Positions 36,148-44,878 are shown, counted from the stretch's first letter. The stretch: 64,000 nt of DNA from Candidatus Pelagibacter ubique HIMB140 (GCF_025558165.1 NZ_LAMZ01000001.1:1220001-1284000); one strand, 5' to 3'. Numbers and translations are program-made. Notes: a model not told the origin generated them from the sequence alone.

Positions 36148-36267
36148 CAATTAAGTTCTAACAGTTCATTGAGCATAATGTAAAACAATTTCTATACAAC
36201 TATGAATTGATTTTCAAAAATTCGATTTTATTTGATTTTAGTAGTCATTTAAATAATCATTTAATTA

Positions 36268-36999
36268 ATGTCCAAATCAGATCAAAATGTTCGATGTGAA
36301 CTATCGGCACTTTATAGAATTTTACACATGTATGGAATGACTGATTTGGCCAATCAATGTGCAGGAGCTAGATCAGCCGAGGATAAAGATTGTTCTTTTG
36401 TTCATCCCTATGGAATGTTTTATGAAGAAATTACAGCATCGTCTTTAGTAAAGATTGATAAAAATGGAAGAAAGATAAATTCAGAAGGACCATGGTTAAA
36501 TGATGGCTGTATAAATCTTGCGCAATGGATTTTTAATTCACGCTCTGATGTTAATTTTTATGTTCATGGTCATGCTAATGATGTTATGGCAGTTGGAGGA
36601 ACAAAAGAAGGATTAATGTATCTTTCACAAGCAGCAGTCTATTTAAATCATTTAATTGGATATATTGATTATGAATTTGTTGAAGATAAAGATTTTGGAA
36701 AAAAATTTGAAGACCTTATAGGTAAGCATGATATTTTAATTACAAGAAATCATGGATACTACACTGTAGGTAAAACTGCTGCAGAAGCTTTTTTTAGAGC
36801 ATATTATTTAGAACAAGCATGTACTGTTCAAGTTAAAAACTTATCTATGGGATTAAATAAACATGAAATAGACAAACAAAAAGCTGCTTATTTTTGGGAT
36901 AATATGAGTAGTTCAGATGATTATAATTATGATGGAAAAACAGAGTGGGCTGCATTATTAAGAAAATTAGATCGTGAAAATTCAAATTATAAAAGTTGA
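36268..36999 (+). CDS. Class II aldolase/adducin-family protein
   Basis: 243-residue member of the AraD/FucA fold, which uses a divalent metal to cleave or epimerise sugars and hydroxy acids. Metal-ligand motifs HGHAND (two His) and RNHGYYTVG (third His) are present; the usual GNxSxR phosphate-binding region is altered to NQCAGARSAED, so a phosphorylated substrate is less likely. The stop TGA shares its A with the ATG of the next gene, an oxygenase, so the pair probably acts on one pathway. Confidence 0.85.
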   Translation: MSKSDQNVRCELSALYRILHMYGMTDLANQCAGARSAEDKDCSFVHPYGMFYEEITASSLVKIDKNGRKINSEGPWLNDGCINLAQWIFNSRSDVNFYVHGHANDVMAVGGTKEGLMYLSQAAVYLNHLIGYIDYEFVEDKDFGKKFEDLIGKHDILITRNHGYYTVGKTAAEAFFRAYYLEQACTVQVKNLSMGLNKHEIDKQKAAYFWDNMSSSDDYNYDGKTEWAALLRKLDRENSNYKS

Positions 37000-38135
37000 T
37001 GGAACAAAATTATAAAATTGAAAATATAACTAAAAATTCTACTAATTTAGAAGTTGATTGGAGTGATGGAAAAAAAAGTAAGTTTAATTATTTGTGGTTA
37101 AGAGATAATTGTCCTACAGCACACGATAAAGATTCTCGTCATAGAATGTTTAACATTCTCAAAGTATCTAAAGATATAAATCCTAAAAAATTTTCTTTAA
37201 ACAATGATGGTAAACTCCAAATTGAGTGGAGTGAGGGAGATCATGTTAGTTATTATGATCAAAAATGGCTGAGAGATAATTGTTATACAATTAAAAACAA
37301 TTTGGAATACAAATCACCCTACAAGCTTTGGGATAATTCTCTTCAAGATCATTTAAAATCTGTAGAAATTGATCATGACGAAATCGTTAATTCAGATGAA
37401 GGCTTAATTAAATGGTTGGAACTTTTGCATCATACTGGAATTGCAATTGTAAAAAATGCACCGACAGATGAGAACTCTGGATTTAAAGTTTTAAATAGAA
37501 TTAGTCATACTAGAGAAACTTTTTTTAAAACTCCATTTGAGGTAATTAATATTCCAAAACCAAACAATTCTGCTTATACAGCACATGCTTTGAGAAATCA
37601 TATGGATCTTCCATGGTTTGAAAATCCTCCTGGATATCAATTTCTTCACTGTCTAATAAATTCTGCAGAAGGTGGAAATTCTTCTGCAATAGACGCATTT
37701 AAAGTTGCAAGTTATTTAAGGGAAAATGAGAAAGAAATATTTGATACTTTAGTAGAGATCCCATTTAAATTTAAAGACACAGATTATACTCAAGAAGCTC
37801 ACAGACACTTTCATGCACCATCGATAACTTTAACCAAAGATGGTGATTTCAATGATGTAAGATTTAGCGTTGCAACAATGGATGTGTTAGATTGTAGCCC
37901 AGAGGTAATGGAAAAAGCTTACAAAGCGCATCACAGATTTGGAAATTTACTTCATGATCCCAAATATCAAATTAATTTTAGATTAGAACCAGGTGATATT
38001 TTTTCTTTTAATAATAGAAGAGTGCTTCATGGAAGAACTGAATTTAATCCAAACTCAGGACATAGACATCTTCAAGGATATTACATGGACAGAGATGAAA
38101 TAATTGGAAGATTAAAATATTTAAAAAGTTATTAA
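36999..38135 (+). CDS. Gamma-butyrobetaine/trimethyllysine dioxygenase-like Fe(II)/2OG oxygenase
   Basis: BBOX-type two-domain protein, 378 residues. The N-terminal GBBH-like domain (about 1-100) has WLRDNC and a second WLRDNC at 90-95, but the CxC...C zinc set is reduced to C38 with H42 and H82. The TauD-like catalytic domain has H201-x-D203 (RNHMDLPW), H344 (RRVLHGR) and R356 for 2-oxoglutarate. ATG at 36999 overlaps the aldolase stop. Known relatives hydroxylate gamma-butyrobetaine (to carnitine) or trimethyllysine; which applies is unknown. Confidence 0.85.
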   Translation: MEQNYKIENITKNSTNLEVDWSDGKKSKFNYLWLRDNCPTAHDKDSRHRMFNILKVSKDINPKKFSLNNDGKLQIEWSEGDHVSYYDQKWLRDNCYTIKNNLEYKSPYKLWDNSLQDHLKSVEIDHDEIVNSDEGLIKWLELLHHTGIAIVKNAPTDENSGFKVLNRISHTRETFFKTPFEVINIPKPNNSAYTAHALRNHMDLPWFENPPGYQFLHCLINSAEGGNSSAIDAFKVASYLRENEKEIFDTLVEIPFKFKDTDYTQEAHRHFHAPSITLTKDGDFNDVRFSVATMDVLDCSPEVMEKAYKAHHRFGNLLHDPKYQINFRLEPGDIFSFNNRRVLHGRTEFNPNSGHRHLQGYYMDRDEIIGRLKYLKSY

Positions 38136-38180
38136 CAGATTCAACTCAGCATAGAAAATTTATAAATTTAAACATTTAAG

Positions 38181-38199
38181 TAACGTTAATTTAACGTTA
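38181..38199 (+). promoter_or_regulatory. 19-bp palindrome/11-bp direct repeat upstream of ugpB
   Basis: TAACGTTAA-T-TTAACGTTA is a perfect inverted repeat, and read the other way TAACGTT recurs with an 11-bp period separated by four A/T bases. The latter is the geometry of PhoB-type binding sites (7-mer plus 4 AT-rich). It ends 58 bp before the ugpB ATG. A LacI-type operator is the alternative. Confidence 0.55.
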
Positions 38200-38213
38200 T
38201 CTTATTGTTTAAC

Positions 38214-38231
38214 TTTTACAAATTTGTAAAA
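38214..38231 (+). promoter_or_regulatory. 18-bp perfect palindrome between operator and ugpB RBS
   Basis: TTTTACAAATTTGTAAAA reads the same on both strands. It lies 14 bp downstream of the first palindrome and 26 bp upstream of the ugpB ATG, probably around the transcription start. Could be a second operator; it is AT-rich, so chance is more plausible than for the first. Confidence 0.4.
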
Positions 38232-38257
38232 AATAAAAAAAATAAGAGGGGGAAAAA

Positions 38258-39565
38258 ATGAAAAAAATACTAAGTATTTTTACAATTCTATTTACATTCT
38301 CTTTTACATCGCACAGTTACTCAAAAACAGAAATTCACTGGTGGTATGGAAACAGTGGTTTTCTTGGTGATGTAATTATTGAAATTGCAAATAGATTTAA
38401 TGCTTCACAAGATCAATACACAGTAATTCCTACAGGAAAAGGAAGTTACGAAGATAACATGGCTGCAACAATCGCTGCTTTTAGAGCAGGAGATCAGCCA
38501 CACTATTCGCAGGTTTATGATGCCGGTGCTGCAATCATGGTAGCGCAAGTAAAAAATGGTGTTGTTATCGGTTTTGAAGAAATGGCTAAGAAATATGGAA
38601 TTAATGTCGACGCAGACAACTATATTCCTGGAATTAAAAATTTCTATGCCGACTCTGATGGAAAAATGATTGGTGTACCTTTTAATAGTTCTACATGCTT
38701 GATGTATGCAAACATGGATATATTAAAAGAAGTAGGAATCGAGTCAGTGCCAAAAACTTATGAAGAATTTGAGGCTATGGCTCCAAAAATCAAAGCTGCT
38801 GGATACATTCCTTTAGTTCAAAGTCATAGTCCTTGGATTTGGACTGAAAATTTCTTTTCTAGACATAATTTATTAATGTTAGATGGAAATAATGGTTATG
38901 ACGCCGTTCCAAAAAAGACTTTATTTGCTGAAACAGATGCTTTTGTTATGCACTGGAAAAAAGTTAAAGAGTGGTATGATGCAGGTTATTATGGCTATAA
39001 AGGTAGAGCGTGGGGAGATAACCAAGCTCCGTTTATAGCAGGTGAGGCTGCATTTTGGTTTGGTTCTGCTGCATCATTTGGTGGAATGAAAGGTGTTGTT
39101 CCAAATTTTTCAGTAAACCACATTCCATATTGGGATTCAGTAACAGGTGGAAAAGAGTATCCAACATTTATTGGTGGTGCTGCTAACTGGATATTAAATG
39201 GTCATTCAGAAGAAGAGTATAAAGGACTTGCTAAATTTATAGAATTTATGGGTTCTCCAGAAATGGATCTGTATTACCATAACATGACTGGTTATTCTGC
39301 TGTAACTAAAGGTGGTATTGAATTAGCTGAGACTATAAATTTTTATAGAACTTCTCCTTACCACAAAGCAGTTGGTGAACAATTAAGCCTAGAAGGATCT
39401 ACTATTCCTGGAGGATATAGAGCTGGTAACTGGCCACAAATTCGTGAAGTAATTTATGAAAATGTTGAGCCTATGTTAAATGGTAAAATATCTGTAGAAA
39501 AAGCACTAGGAAATATGGATAAAGGTGCAGCTAAATTGTTAAAACAATTTGCTAAAACTTTATAA
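38258..39565 (+). CDS. ugpB: Glycerol-3-phosphate/glycerophosphodiester ABC binding protein UgpB
   Basis: Periplasmic receptor for sn-glycerol 3-phosphate and glycerophosphodiesters. The 435 residues start with a signal peptide (about 1-22, ending SYSKT) followed by IHWWYGNSGFLGD, an UgpB-like ligand segment, then VIPTGKGSYEDNMAATIAAFRAG and MIGVPFNSSTCLMYAN. An excellent Shine-Dalgarno (AGAGGGGG) precedes the ATG. A hairpin follows, then permeases, ATPase and ugpQ in order, which supports the substrate call. Confidence 0.92.
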   Translation: MKKILSIFTILFTFSFTSHSYSKTEIHWWYGNSGFLGDVIIEIANRFNASQDQYTVIPTGKGSYEDNMAATIAAFRAGDQPHYSQVYDAGAAIMVAQVKNGVVIGFEEMAKKYGINVDADNYIPGIKNFYADSDGKMIGVPFNSSTCLMYANMDILKEVGIESVPKTYEEFEAMAPKIKAAGYIPLVQSHSPWIWTENFFSRHNLLMLDGNNGYDAVPKKTLFAETDAFVMHWKKVKEWYDAGYYGYKGRAWGDNQAPFIAGEAAFWFGSAASFGGMKGVVPNFSVNHIPYWDSVTGGKEYPTFIGGAANWILNGHSEEEYKGLAKFIEFMGSPEMDLYYHNMTGYSAVTKGGIELAETINFYRTSPYHKAVGEQLSLEGSTIPGGYRAGNWPQIREVIYENVEPMLNGKISVEKALGNMDKGAAKLLKQFAKTL

Positions 39566-39578
39566 ACAATAATCTAAT

Positions 39579-39615
39579 TAAGGAGGGTAATAATTTACCC
39601 TCCTTATTTTTATTT
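39579..39615 (+). terminator. Terminator-like hairpin between ugpB and ugpA
   Basis: TAAGGAGGGTAA (39579-39590) pairs exactly with TTACCCTCCTTA (39595-39606), four-base loop, then a T-rich tail. The 5' arm contains AAGGAGG, but it is 33 bp from the ugpA ATG and hidden in the stem. Likely limits read-through from ugpB into the permeases. Confidence 0.82.
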
Positions 39616-39622
39616 AAATTTT

Positions 39623-40501
39623 ATGAAAAAAGTCCAATTTAAATCTAGTTATTCTCAATATTTATTTTTAGCTCCACAGTTAGGAATTTTATTGATTTTT
39701 TTATATTGGCCTATCATTCAAACTTTTAGAGATGCATTTACAATGCAGGATGCATTTGGATTTGGAACTCAGTTTGTATGGTTTGATAATTTTTTATTTA
39801 TCTTTGATGATCCTGCTTATTGGATAGCTTTTAAATTTACTATTATTTATAGTTTCGTAATAACACTAATCACAGCTTCTATTGGTTTGTTGCTCGCAGT
39901 TCAGGCAAACAATGTTATGCATGGTAAAAGTGCATACAAAACATTATTAATTTGGCCCTACGCAATTGCTCCTGCTGTTGTTGGTGTAATGGCAAATTAT
40001 TTTTTTAGTGAAAGATTTGGACTACTTTACCATTTGTTTAATGATCTATGGGGATTTAATTGGTATGAAAGTGTATTTGACTCGTATATTTACTTAATCA
40101 TTGCTGGATCTTGGAAGCAAATCAGTGCAAATTTTATTTTCTTTTTGGCAGGTCTTCAAGCTATACAAAAATCTGTGATTGAAGCATCTATGATAGATTG
40201 CAAGAATAGCATTAGAAGATTTTGGACAATTACCTTTCCTTTGTTAATGCCAACAACATTTTTTTTGATAATTATTAATATTACTTATGCATTTTTTGAT
40301 ACATTCGGCATCATTGATACCACAACTATTGGTGCTCCATCAGGTGAAACAAGAACTTTAGTCTACAAAGCTTATATGGATGGATTTAGAGGATTAGATT
40401 TAGGAAGCGCAGGCGCTCAATCAATAATGATGATGTTAATTGTACTAGTTATTACAATTTTTCAATTTAGGTACATAGAGGGGAGAATACATTATAATTA
40501 A
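39623..40501 (+). CDS. ugpA: Ugp ABC transporter permease UgpA
   Basis: Membrane subunit, 292 residues, about six helices. The start KKVQFKSSYSQYLFLAPQL is typical of MalF/UgpA-type permeases, and the EAA loop is EASMIDCKNSIRRFWTITFP. No good RBS is visible. The stop overlaps the first ugpE ATG by one base (TAATG). Confidence 0.92.
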   Translation: MKKVQFKSSYSQYLFLAPQLGILLIFLYWPIIQTFRDAFTMQDAFGFGTQFVWFDNFLFIFDDPAYWIAFKFTIIYSFVITLITASIGLLLAVQANNVMHGKSAYKTLLIWPYAIAPAVVGVMANYFFSERFGLLYHLFNDLWGFNWYESVFDSYIYLIIAGSWKQISANFIFFLAGLQAIQKSVIEASMIDCKNSIRRFWTITFPLLMPTTFFLIIINITYAFFDTFGIIDTTTIGAPSGETRTLVYKAYMDGFRGLDLGSAGAQSIMMMLIVLVITIFQFRYIEGRIHYN

Positions 40502-41322
40502 TGAATAGATTAATCACATCAGGATTTTCTCATGTTATTTTATTCATAGGAATATTAATTATGATCGTTCCTGTATGGATGATTTTCGCAAGTTCAACGC
40601 ATACTGGTTTAACGATTAGTACCCAGGGTCTTCAAATGTTTTTAGGAGATAGCTTCTATGAAAATTATTTGAGAGTTTTGCTGTATCAGGGTGGTTTTTT
40701 CAAAGAGATAACTGCTTTAAAAATGTTTTTAAACAGCTTTATAATGGCAACTGGAGTTGCAATATTATCTGTTATTACATCTTTAATGGCAGCATATGCT
40801 TTAGTTTATTATAGAACTAAATACGCAACATTATTGTTCTGGTTAATATTTGTTACAATCTTAGTTCCATTAGAGTTAAGAATTTTTCCCACTTATTCAG
40901 TAATGGCTGAATTAAATCTAGTAAATTCTTATTTTGGATTAATTGTGCCAATCTCAGCTTCTGCGATAGCAACCTTGTTTTTTAGACAGTTTTATAAAAC
41001 TGTTCCAGAGGAATTACTTGAATCAGCAAAGCTTGATGGAGCAAATACTTGGAGATTTTTCGTAGATTTTTTAGTTCCATTATCAAAAACAATGATTGTA
41101 GCGATGTTAATATTTATGTTTGTTTTTGGATATAACCAATATTTATGGCCATTATTAGTAACAAGTTCAGAACAATACTGGACAGTAGTGATGGGACTAA
41201 AGATGATGTCAGGCTCAATCGTTCATCGTTTTGCATTTGTAATGATGTCTATGGTTCCACCAATTTTAATTATAATTGTTTTACAGAAACATTTTATTAA
41301 AGGAGTTTTCCAAGATAAATGA
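40501..41322 (+). CDS. ugpE: Ugp ABC transporter permease UgpE, copy 1
   Basis: Membrane subunit of the MalG/UgpE type, 273 residues, six helices. N-terminal FIGILIMIVPVWMIFASSTH, FFRQFYKTVPEELLESAKLD and the EAA loop SAKLDGANTWRFFVDFLVPL are clear. A second, clearly homologous ugpE starts at its stop (ATGA overlap). The two share long identical runs such as SAYALVYYR-like and FFRQFYKT. Confidence 0.9.
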   Translation: MNRLITSGFSHVILFIGILIMIVPVWMIFASSTHTGLTISTQGLQMFLGDSFYENYLRVLLYQGGFFKEITALKMFLNSFIMATGVAILSVITSLMAAYALVYYRTKYATLLFWLIFVTILVPLELRIFPTYSVMAELNLVNSYFGLIVPISASAIATLFFRQFYKTVPEELLESAKLDGANTWRFFVDFLVPLSKTMIVAMLIFMFVFGYNQYLWPLLVTSSEQYWTVVMGLKMMSGSIVHRFAFVMMSMVPPILIIIVLQKHFIKGVFQDK

Positions 41323-42170
41323 AAATAAAACCACTTCAAATTGTTGCGCATATTATTTTAATAATAGGTGTTCTGTTAATGGTTCTCCCAATTTGGATTT
41401 CTTTTGCAAGTTCCACGCATGAAAATGTATCTATCCTTACAGAAGGTATGAGATTTACATTGGGCGAACAATTTTCAAGAAATTATAATGAAGTTTTAAA
41501 TGAAAAAGGTGGTTGGTCTGAGGAAGTAACTGCTGCAAAAATGTTTATTAACAGTTTTATAATGGCTTTGGGAATTGCTACACTTAAAGTAGCTATTTCA
41601 GCAATGTCTGCATACGCTTTAGTTTATTATAGATTTAAATTAGCAGTTCCAATTTTTTGGTTAATTTTCATTACTCTACTTGTGCCTTTAGAGGTAAGAA
41701 TATTTCCAAGTTATAAAATTGTATCTGATTTAGGTTTAACCAATTCATATACAGGTCTTATTCTTCCATTGGTTGCTTCAGCTACTGCAACTTTTTTCTT
41801 CAGACAATTTTACAAAACAATTCCTGATGAACTTTTGGAATCTGCAAAATTAGATGGAGCAAATGGTTGGAGTTTCTTCATAGATTTTTTAGTCCCACTA
41901 TCAAAAACTATGATAGCTGCAATGTTTATCTTTATGTTTGTTTATGGATATAGCCAATATTTATGGCCATTGATTATGACTACTGCCGAAGAATATTGGA
42001 CAGTTGTGATGGGGATGAAAATTATTTACACTGAGAGTTATGAAGGAGTTGCACTACCAAGAACTGCAGAAAGATTTGCCTATATTATTTTGTCTATGAT
42101 CCCTCCAGTATTAGTGGTGGTATTTTTACAAAAATGGTTCATAAAAGGATTAATTCAAACGGAGAAATAA
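41319..42170 (+). CDS. ugpE2: Ugp ABC transporter permease UgpE, tandem paralog
   Basis: Second UgpE-type permease, 283 residues, overlapping copy 1 by 4 bp. It keeps all structural motifs (FASSTH, LVPLEVRIFPSYK, FFRQFYKTIPDELLESAKLDGAN, FDFLVPLSKTM-like). It differs mostly in periplasmic loops, and has a ten-residue insertion near the C-terminus (IYTESYEGVALPRTAER) absent from copy 1. One binding protein and one ATPase serve three permeases here, so two alternative heterodimers (UgpA with either UgpE) are possible. The symbol ugpE2 is mine. Confidence 0.88.
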   Translation: MKIKPLQIVAHIILIIGVLLMVLPIWISFASSTHENVSILTEGMRFTLGEQFSRNYNEVLNEKGGWSEEVTAAKMFINSFIMALGIATLKVAISAMSAYALVYYRFKLAVPIFWLIFITLLVPLEVRIFPSYKIVSDLGLTNSYTGLILPLVASATATFFFRQFYKTIPDELLESAKLDGANGWSFFIDFLVPLSKTMIAAMFIFMFVYGYSQYLWPLIMTTAEEYWTVVMGMKIIYTESYEGVALPRTAERFAYIILSMIPPVLVVVFLQKWFIKGLIQTEK

Positions 42171-43223
42171 ATGAGTTTTTTAGATTTAAAAAATGTAACT
42201 AAGATTTACCCTAACGGCACAAAAGCAGTACATGAAACTTCATTAAGTATTGATGAAGGAGAGTTTATGGTTTTTGTAGGGCCTAGTGGATGTGGAAAAT
42301 CAACGTTGTTAAGAATGGTTGCAGGATTAGAGGACATAACTGAAGGTGATATTAATCTTGATGGAAAATTAATAAATGAAGTTGATCCATCTGAAAGAGA
42401 TGTGGCAATGGTATTCCAGAACTATGCATTATATCCACATATGAATGTTTATAATAATTTAGCTTATGGTTTAAAAAACAGAGGAATTGACAAAGAAACA
42501 ATCGAGCAAAAAGTTAATGATGCAGCAAAACTTCTCCAAATTTCAGATTTTTTACAGAGAAAACCATCAATGTTATCTGGTGGTCAAAGGCAAAGAGTTG
42601 CAATGGGTAGAGCGATTGTTAGAAACCCTAAAATATTCTTATTTGATGAGCCTCTTTCAAACTTGGACGCAAAACTAAGAATCCAAATGAGACTTGAAAT
42701 CAAAAAACTTCAGCAGAAAGTTGGAGTAACAAGTATATTTGTTACACACGATCAAGTCGAGGCTATGACGCTTGCAGATAGATTGGCTGTTATAAATAAT
42801 GGAATTATTGAACAACTTGGAACTCCTATTGAAATTTATAATAATCCAAAATCTTTATTTGTTGCTGGTTTTATCGGCTCTCCACAAATGAATTTTTTAG
42901 ATGCTAATTTAAATAACAAAACCTTATCAGCAGAAAATTTTGAAATTAAAAATATAAATAGCGATTATAATGGTGAAGTTACTTTGGGAATAAGACCGGA
43001 GCATTTAATAGAGTCTGAAAATGGTTTGATAAATTTAAAAGTAGAATTAGTAGAACAATTAGGTTCAGATAATCTTGTTTATGGCCAAATTAAAAATATA
43101 AAAGATTTTTGTTACAGATCTCCAGGAAATCAAACAATCAAAAAAGGCGATACTCTAAGTTTAAATATAGAGGAAAATAAATATTTTATTTTTGATAAAA
43201 GCACAGGCAAAAGAGTAAACTAA
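42171..43223 (+). CDS. ugpC: Ugp ABC transporter ATP-binding protein UgpC
   Basis: MalK/UgpC-type ATPase, 350 residues. Walker A GPSGCGKSTL, Q-loop VFQNYALYPHM, signature LSGGQRQRVAMG, Walker B FLFDEPLSNLDA, switch His in VTHDQVEAMT, then a C-terminal TOBE regulatory domain beginning around residue 235 (FIGSPQMNFL, LGIRPEHL). Starts directly after ugpE copy 2, no gap. Confidence 0.94.
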   Translation: MSFLDLKNVTKIYPNGTKAVHETSLSIDEGEFMVFVGPSGCGKSTLLRMVAGLEDITEGDINLDGKLINEVDPSERDVAMVFQNYALYPHMNVYNNLAYGLKNRGIDKETIEQKVNDAAKLLQISDFLQRKPSMLSGGQRQRVAMGRAIVRNPKIFLFDEPLSNLDAKLRIQMRLEIKKLQQKVGVTSIFVTHDQVEAMTLADRLAVINNGIIEQLGTPIEIYNNPKSLFVAGFIGSPQMNFLDANLNNKTLSAENFEIKNINSDYNGEVTLGIRPEHLIESENGLINLKVELVEQLGSDNLVYGQIKNIKDFCYRSPGNQTIKKGDTLSLNIEENKYFIFDKSTGKRVN

Positions 43224-43225
43224 AT

Positions 43226-44149
43226 TTGATTTTAACCAAACCAAATCATATAAAAATTTATGGTCACAGAGGAGCTAGAGGCGATCTACCAGAAAATACT
43301 TTAGATAGTTTTAAATATTTATTTGAAAACAATATTAACGCCTACGAAACTGATATTTTAATTTCAAAAGATCTTATACCTGTTATTACCCATGATTTTA
43401 GATTAGATCCAAGTTTTACTAAAGATGAAGAGGGAGATTGGATTACAGATGAAAATATTAAAATTTTTGATTTAACATATAATGAAATTTCAAAATTTGA
43501 TGTTGGTTCACTTAATAAATTAACAAGATATGGAAGAAGATTTCTTAATCAGAGAAGTTTAGAAAATCAAAAAATTCCAAAACTTTCAGAATTACTTGAA
43601 CTATCTTCAAAAAATTTATCTCAAGCTTCAATAATAAATTTAGAGATTAAATCTACTCCAGATGAAAAAAATCTTACACCTAATCCTAAAGAAATGGTTC
43701 AAATAGTTTTAAATGATATTAAAAAATCAAATTTACAAGATAAAATAATAATTTCATCTTTTGATTGGAGAATTTTAAGAGAAGTTAAAAATCAAAGTCC
43801 TGAAATTTCTAGAGCTTATTTAACTTTTCAACAGGAAAAAGGAATGAAGATCAAAAAAACAATTTATAGTAAATCTCCTTGGATAGATCATATTCCTCTT
43901 ACAATTGTTTACGATCTTCCTAAAATTATAAAAGAATTAGGTGGTAGTGCTTGGCATCCTTATTACAAAGATATTAATAAAAAAGCTATACAAGACGCAC
44001 ACGATTATAATCTTCCAGTAAATGTTTGGACCGTTAATGATGAGTATAATATGTTAAAAATGATTGAATATGAAGTAGACGGTATAATGACTGATTATCC
44101 ACTTAAGCTCAAAGAATTGTGTGACAAAAAAAATATTAAGTGGTTTTAA
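43226..44149 (+). CDS. ugpQ: Glycerophosphodiester phosphodiesterase UgpQ-like
   Basis: GDPD-fold enzyme that releases glycerol 3-phosphate from glycerophosphodiesters in the cytoplasm. The 307 residues start with the catalytic GHRGARGDLPENT (His-Arg), then the metal ligands ETD (YETDILIS) and the second catalytic His in VITHDF; the C-terminal part has VNVWTVNDEYNMLKM and GIMTDYPL. No ATG is available before the catalytic motif; the TTG at 43226, 2 bp after ugpC, is the plausible start. Downstream of ugpC as in E. coli. Confidence 0.92.
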   Translation: MILTKPNHIKIYGHRGARGDLPENTLDSFKYLFENNINAYETDILISKDLIPVITHDFRLDPSFTKDEEGDWITDENIKIFDLTYNEISKFDVGSLNKLTRYGRRFLNQRSLENQKIPKLSELLELSSKNLSQASIINLEIKSTPDEKNLTPNPKEMVQIVLNDIKKSNLQDKIIISSFDWRILREVKNQSPEISRAYLTFQQEKGMKIKKTIYSKSPWIDHIPLTIVYDLPKIIKELGGSAWHPYYKDINKKAIQDAHDYNLPVNVWTVNDEYNMLKMIEYEVDGIMTDYPLKLKELCDKKNIKWF

Positions 44150-44158
44150 AAATTTTTA

Positions 44159-44878
44159 ATGGACGTTGATCTTGTTAATAACGAAGTGATTTTCCTTCAA
44201 GATAAGCTTAAGGGTTATAGTTTAACAGGGGCTGAAAATAAATTTGATGAAAAAGGTAATCCTTTATTTTTCCCTGGTTGTACAATTATTTTTAATATTC
44301 CAATGGATACAGATTTATCAAGTGAAATATTTAAATTTCAGAATAAGTTGAGAGAATTAAATCCACCAAAGACCTATTTTTATTTACCTAGAAGCAGTTT
44401 TCATATGACTTTATTTGACTGTTGTAATTTTAATACAAAAAACACAGAGTATTGGCCAAAAAACGTTAACAAAAATCTAAATTACAACGAAATTGCAATC
44501 AAATTAAACAAGAGAATTCAAAACTACTCACTGCCCAACAAGGTTAACTTAAAGTTAAAAAAATTTTATGGAGGATACAGTATGATTTTAGAACCTTTCT
44601 CAGAGGAAGATGAGAGTATTTTGAGAAATTGCCGAGATGAATTAAGTAAATTGCTAAAAATAAAATTTGAAAATCATCAAAAATATACTTTTCATATTAC
44701 TCTAGCCTATATTTTGAGAAAACTTACTCAAGAAGAAATAAATAATTTATTAAAAGTTAACAAAAATTTATTAGATGAGTTTGTTAAAAAAATTCCAAAA
44801 ATAGTTTTAAAAGATCCTACTGTTTGTACTTTTGAAAATATGCTAGAATTTAAAAGTATTAATTCTTCCAACCAGTAA
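44159..44878 (+). CDS. DUF1868-like 2H phosphoesterase superfamily protein
   Basis: 239-residue protein. The N-terminal KFDEKGNPLFFPGCTIIFNI and PRSSFHMTLFDCCN match the DUF1868 pattern, and the 2H superfamily's paired HxT motifs are present as H82-M-T84 and H179-I-T181. 2H enzymes hydrolyse cyclic phosphodiesters or related bonds. Its place 9 bp after ugpQ suggests it processes a phosphodiester imported by Ugp, which is inference. Its last 20 bp overlap the convergent aldehyde dehydrogenase gene. Confidence 0.78.
   Translation: MDVDLVNNEVIFLQDKLKGYSLTGAENKFDEKGNPLFFPGCTIIFNIPMDTDLSSEIFKFQNKLRELNPPKTYFYLPRSSFHMTLFDCCNFNTKNTEYWPKNVNKNLNYNEIAIKLNKRIQNYSLPNKVNLKLKKFYGGYSMILEPFSEEDESILRNCRDELSKLLKIKFENHQKYTFHITLAYILRKLTQEEINNLLKVNKNLLDEFVKKIPKIVLKDPTVCTFENMLEFKSINSSNQ

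Noticed and set aside
36245-36264. TCATTTAA direct repeat, 12-bp period, before the class II aldolase ATG
   Set aside because: AT-rich, not at helical spacing and touching the start codon; probably composition.
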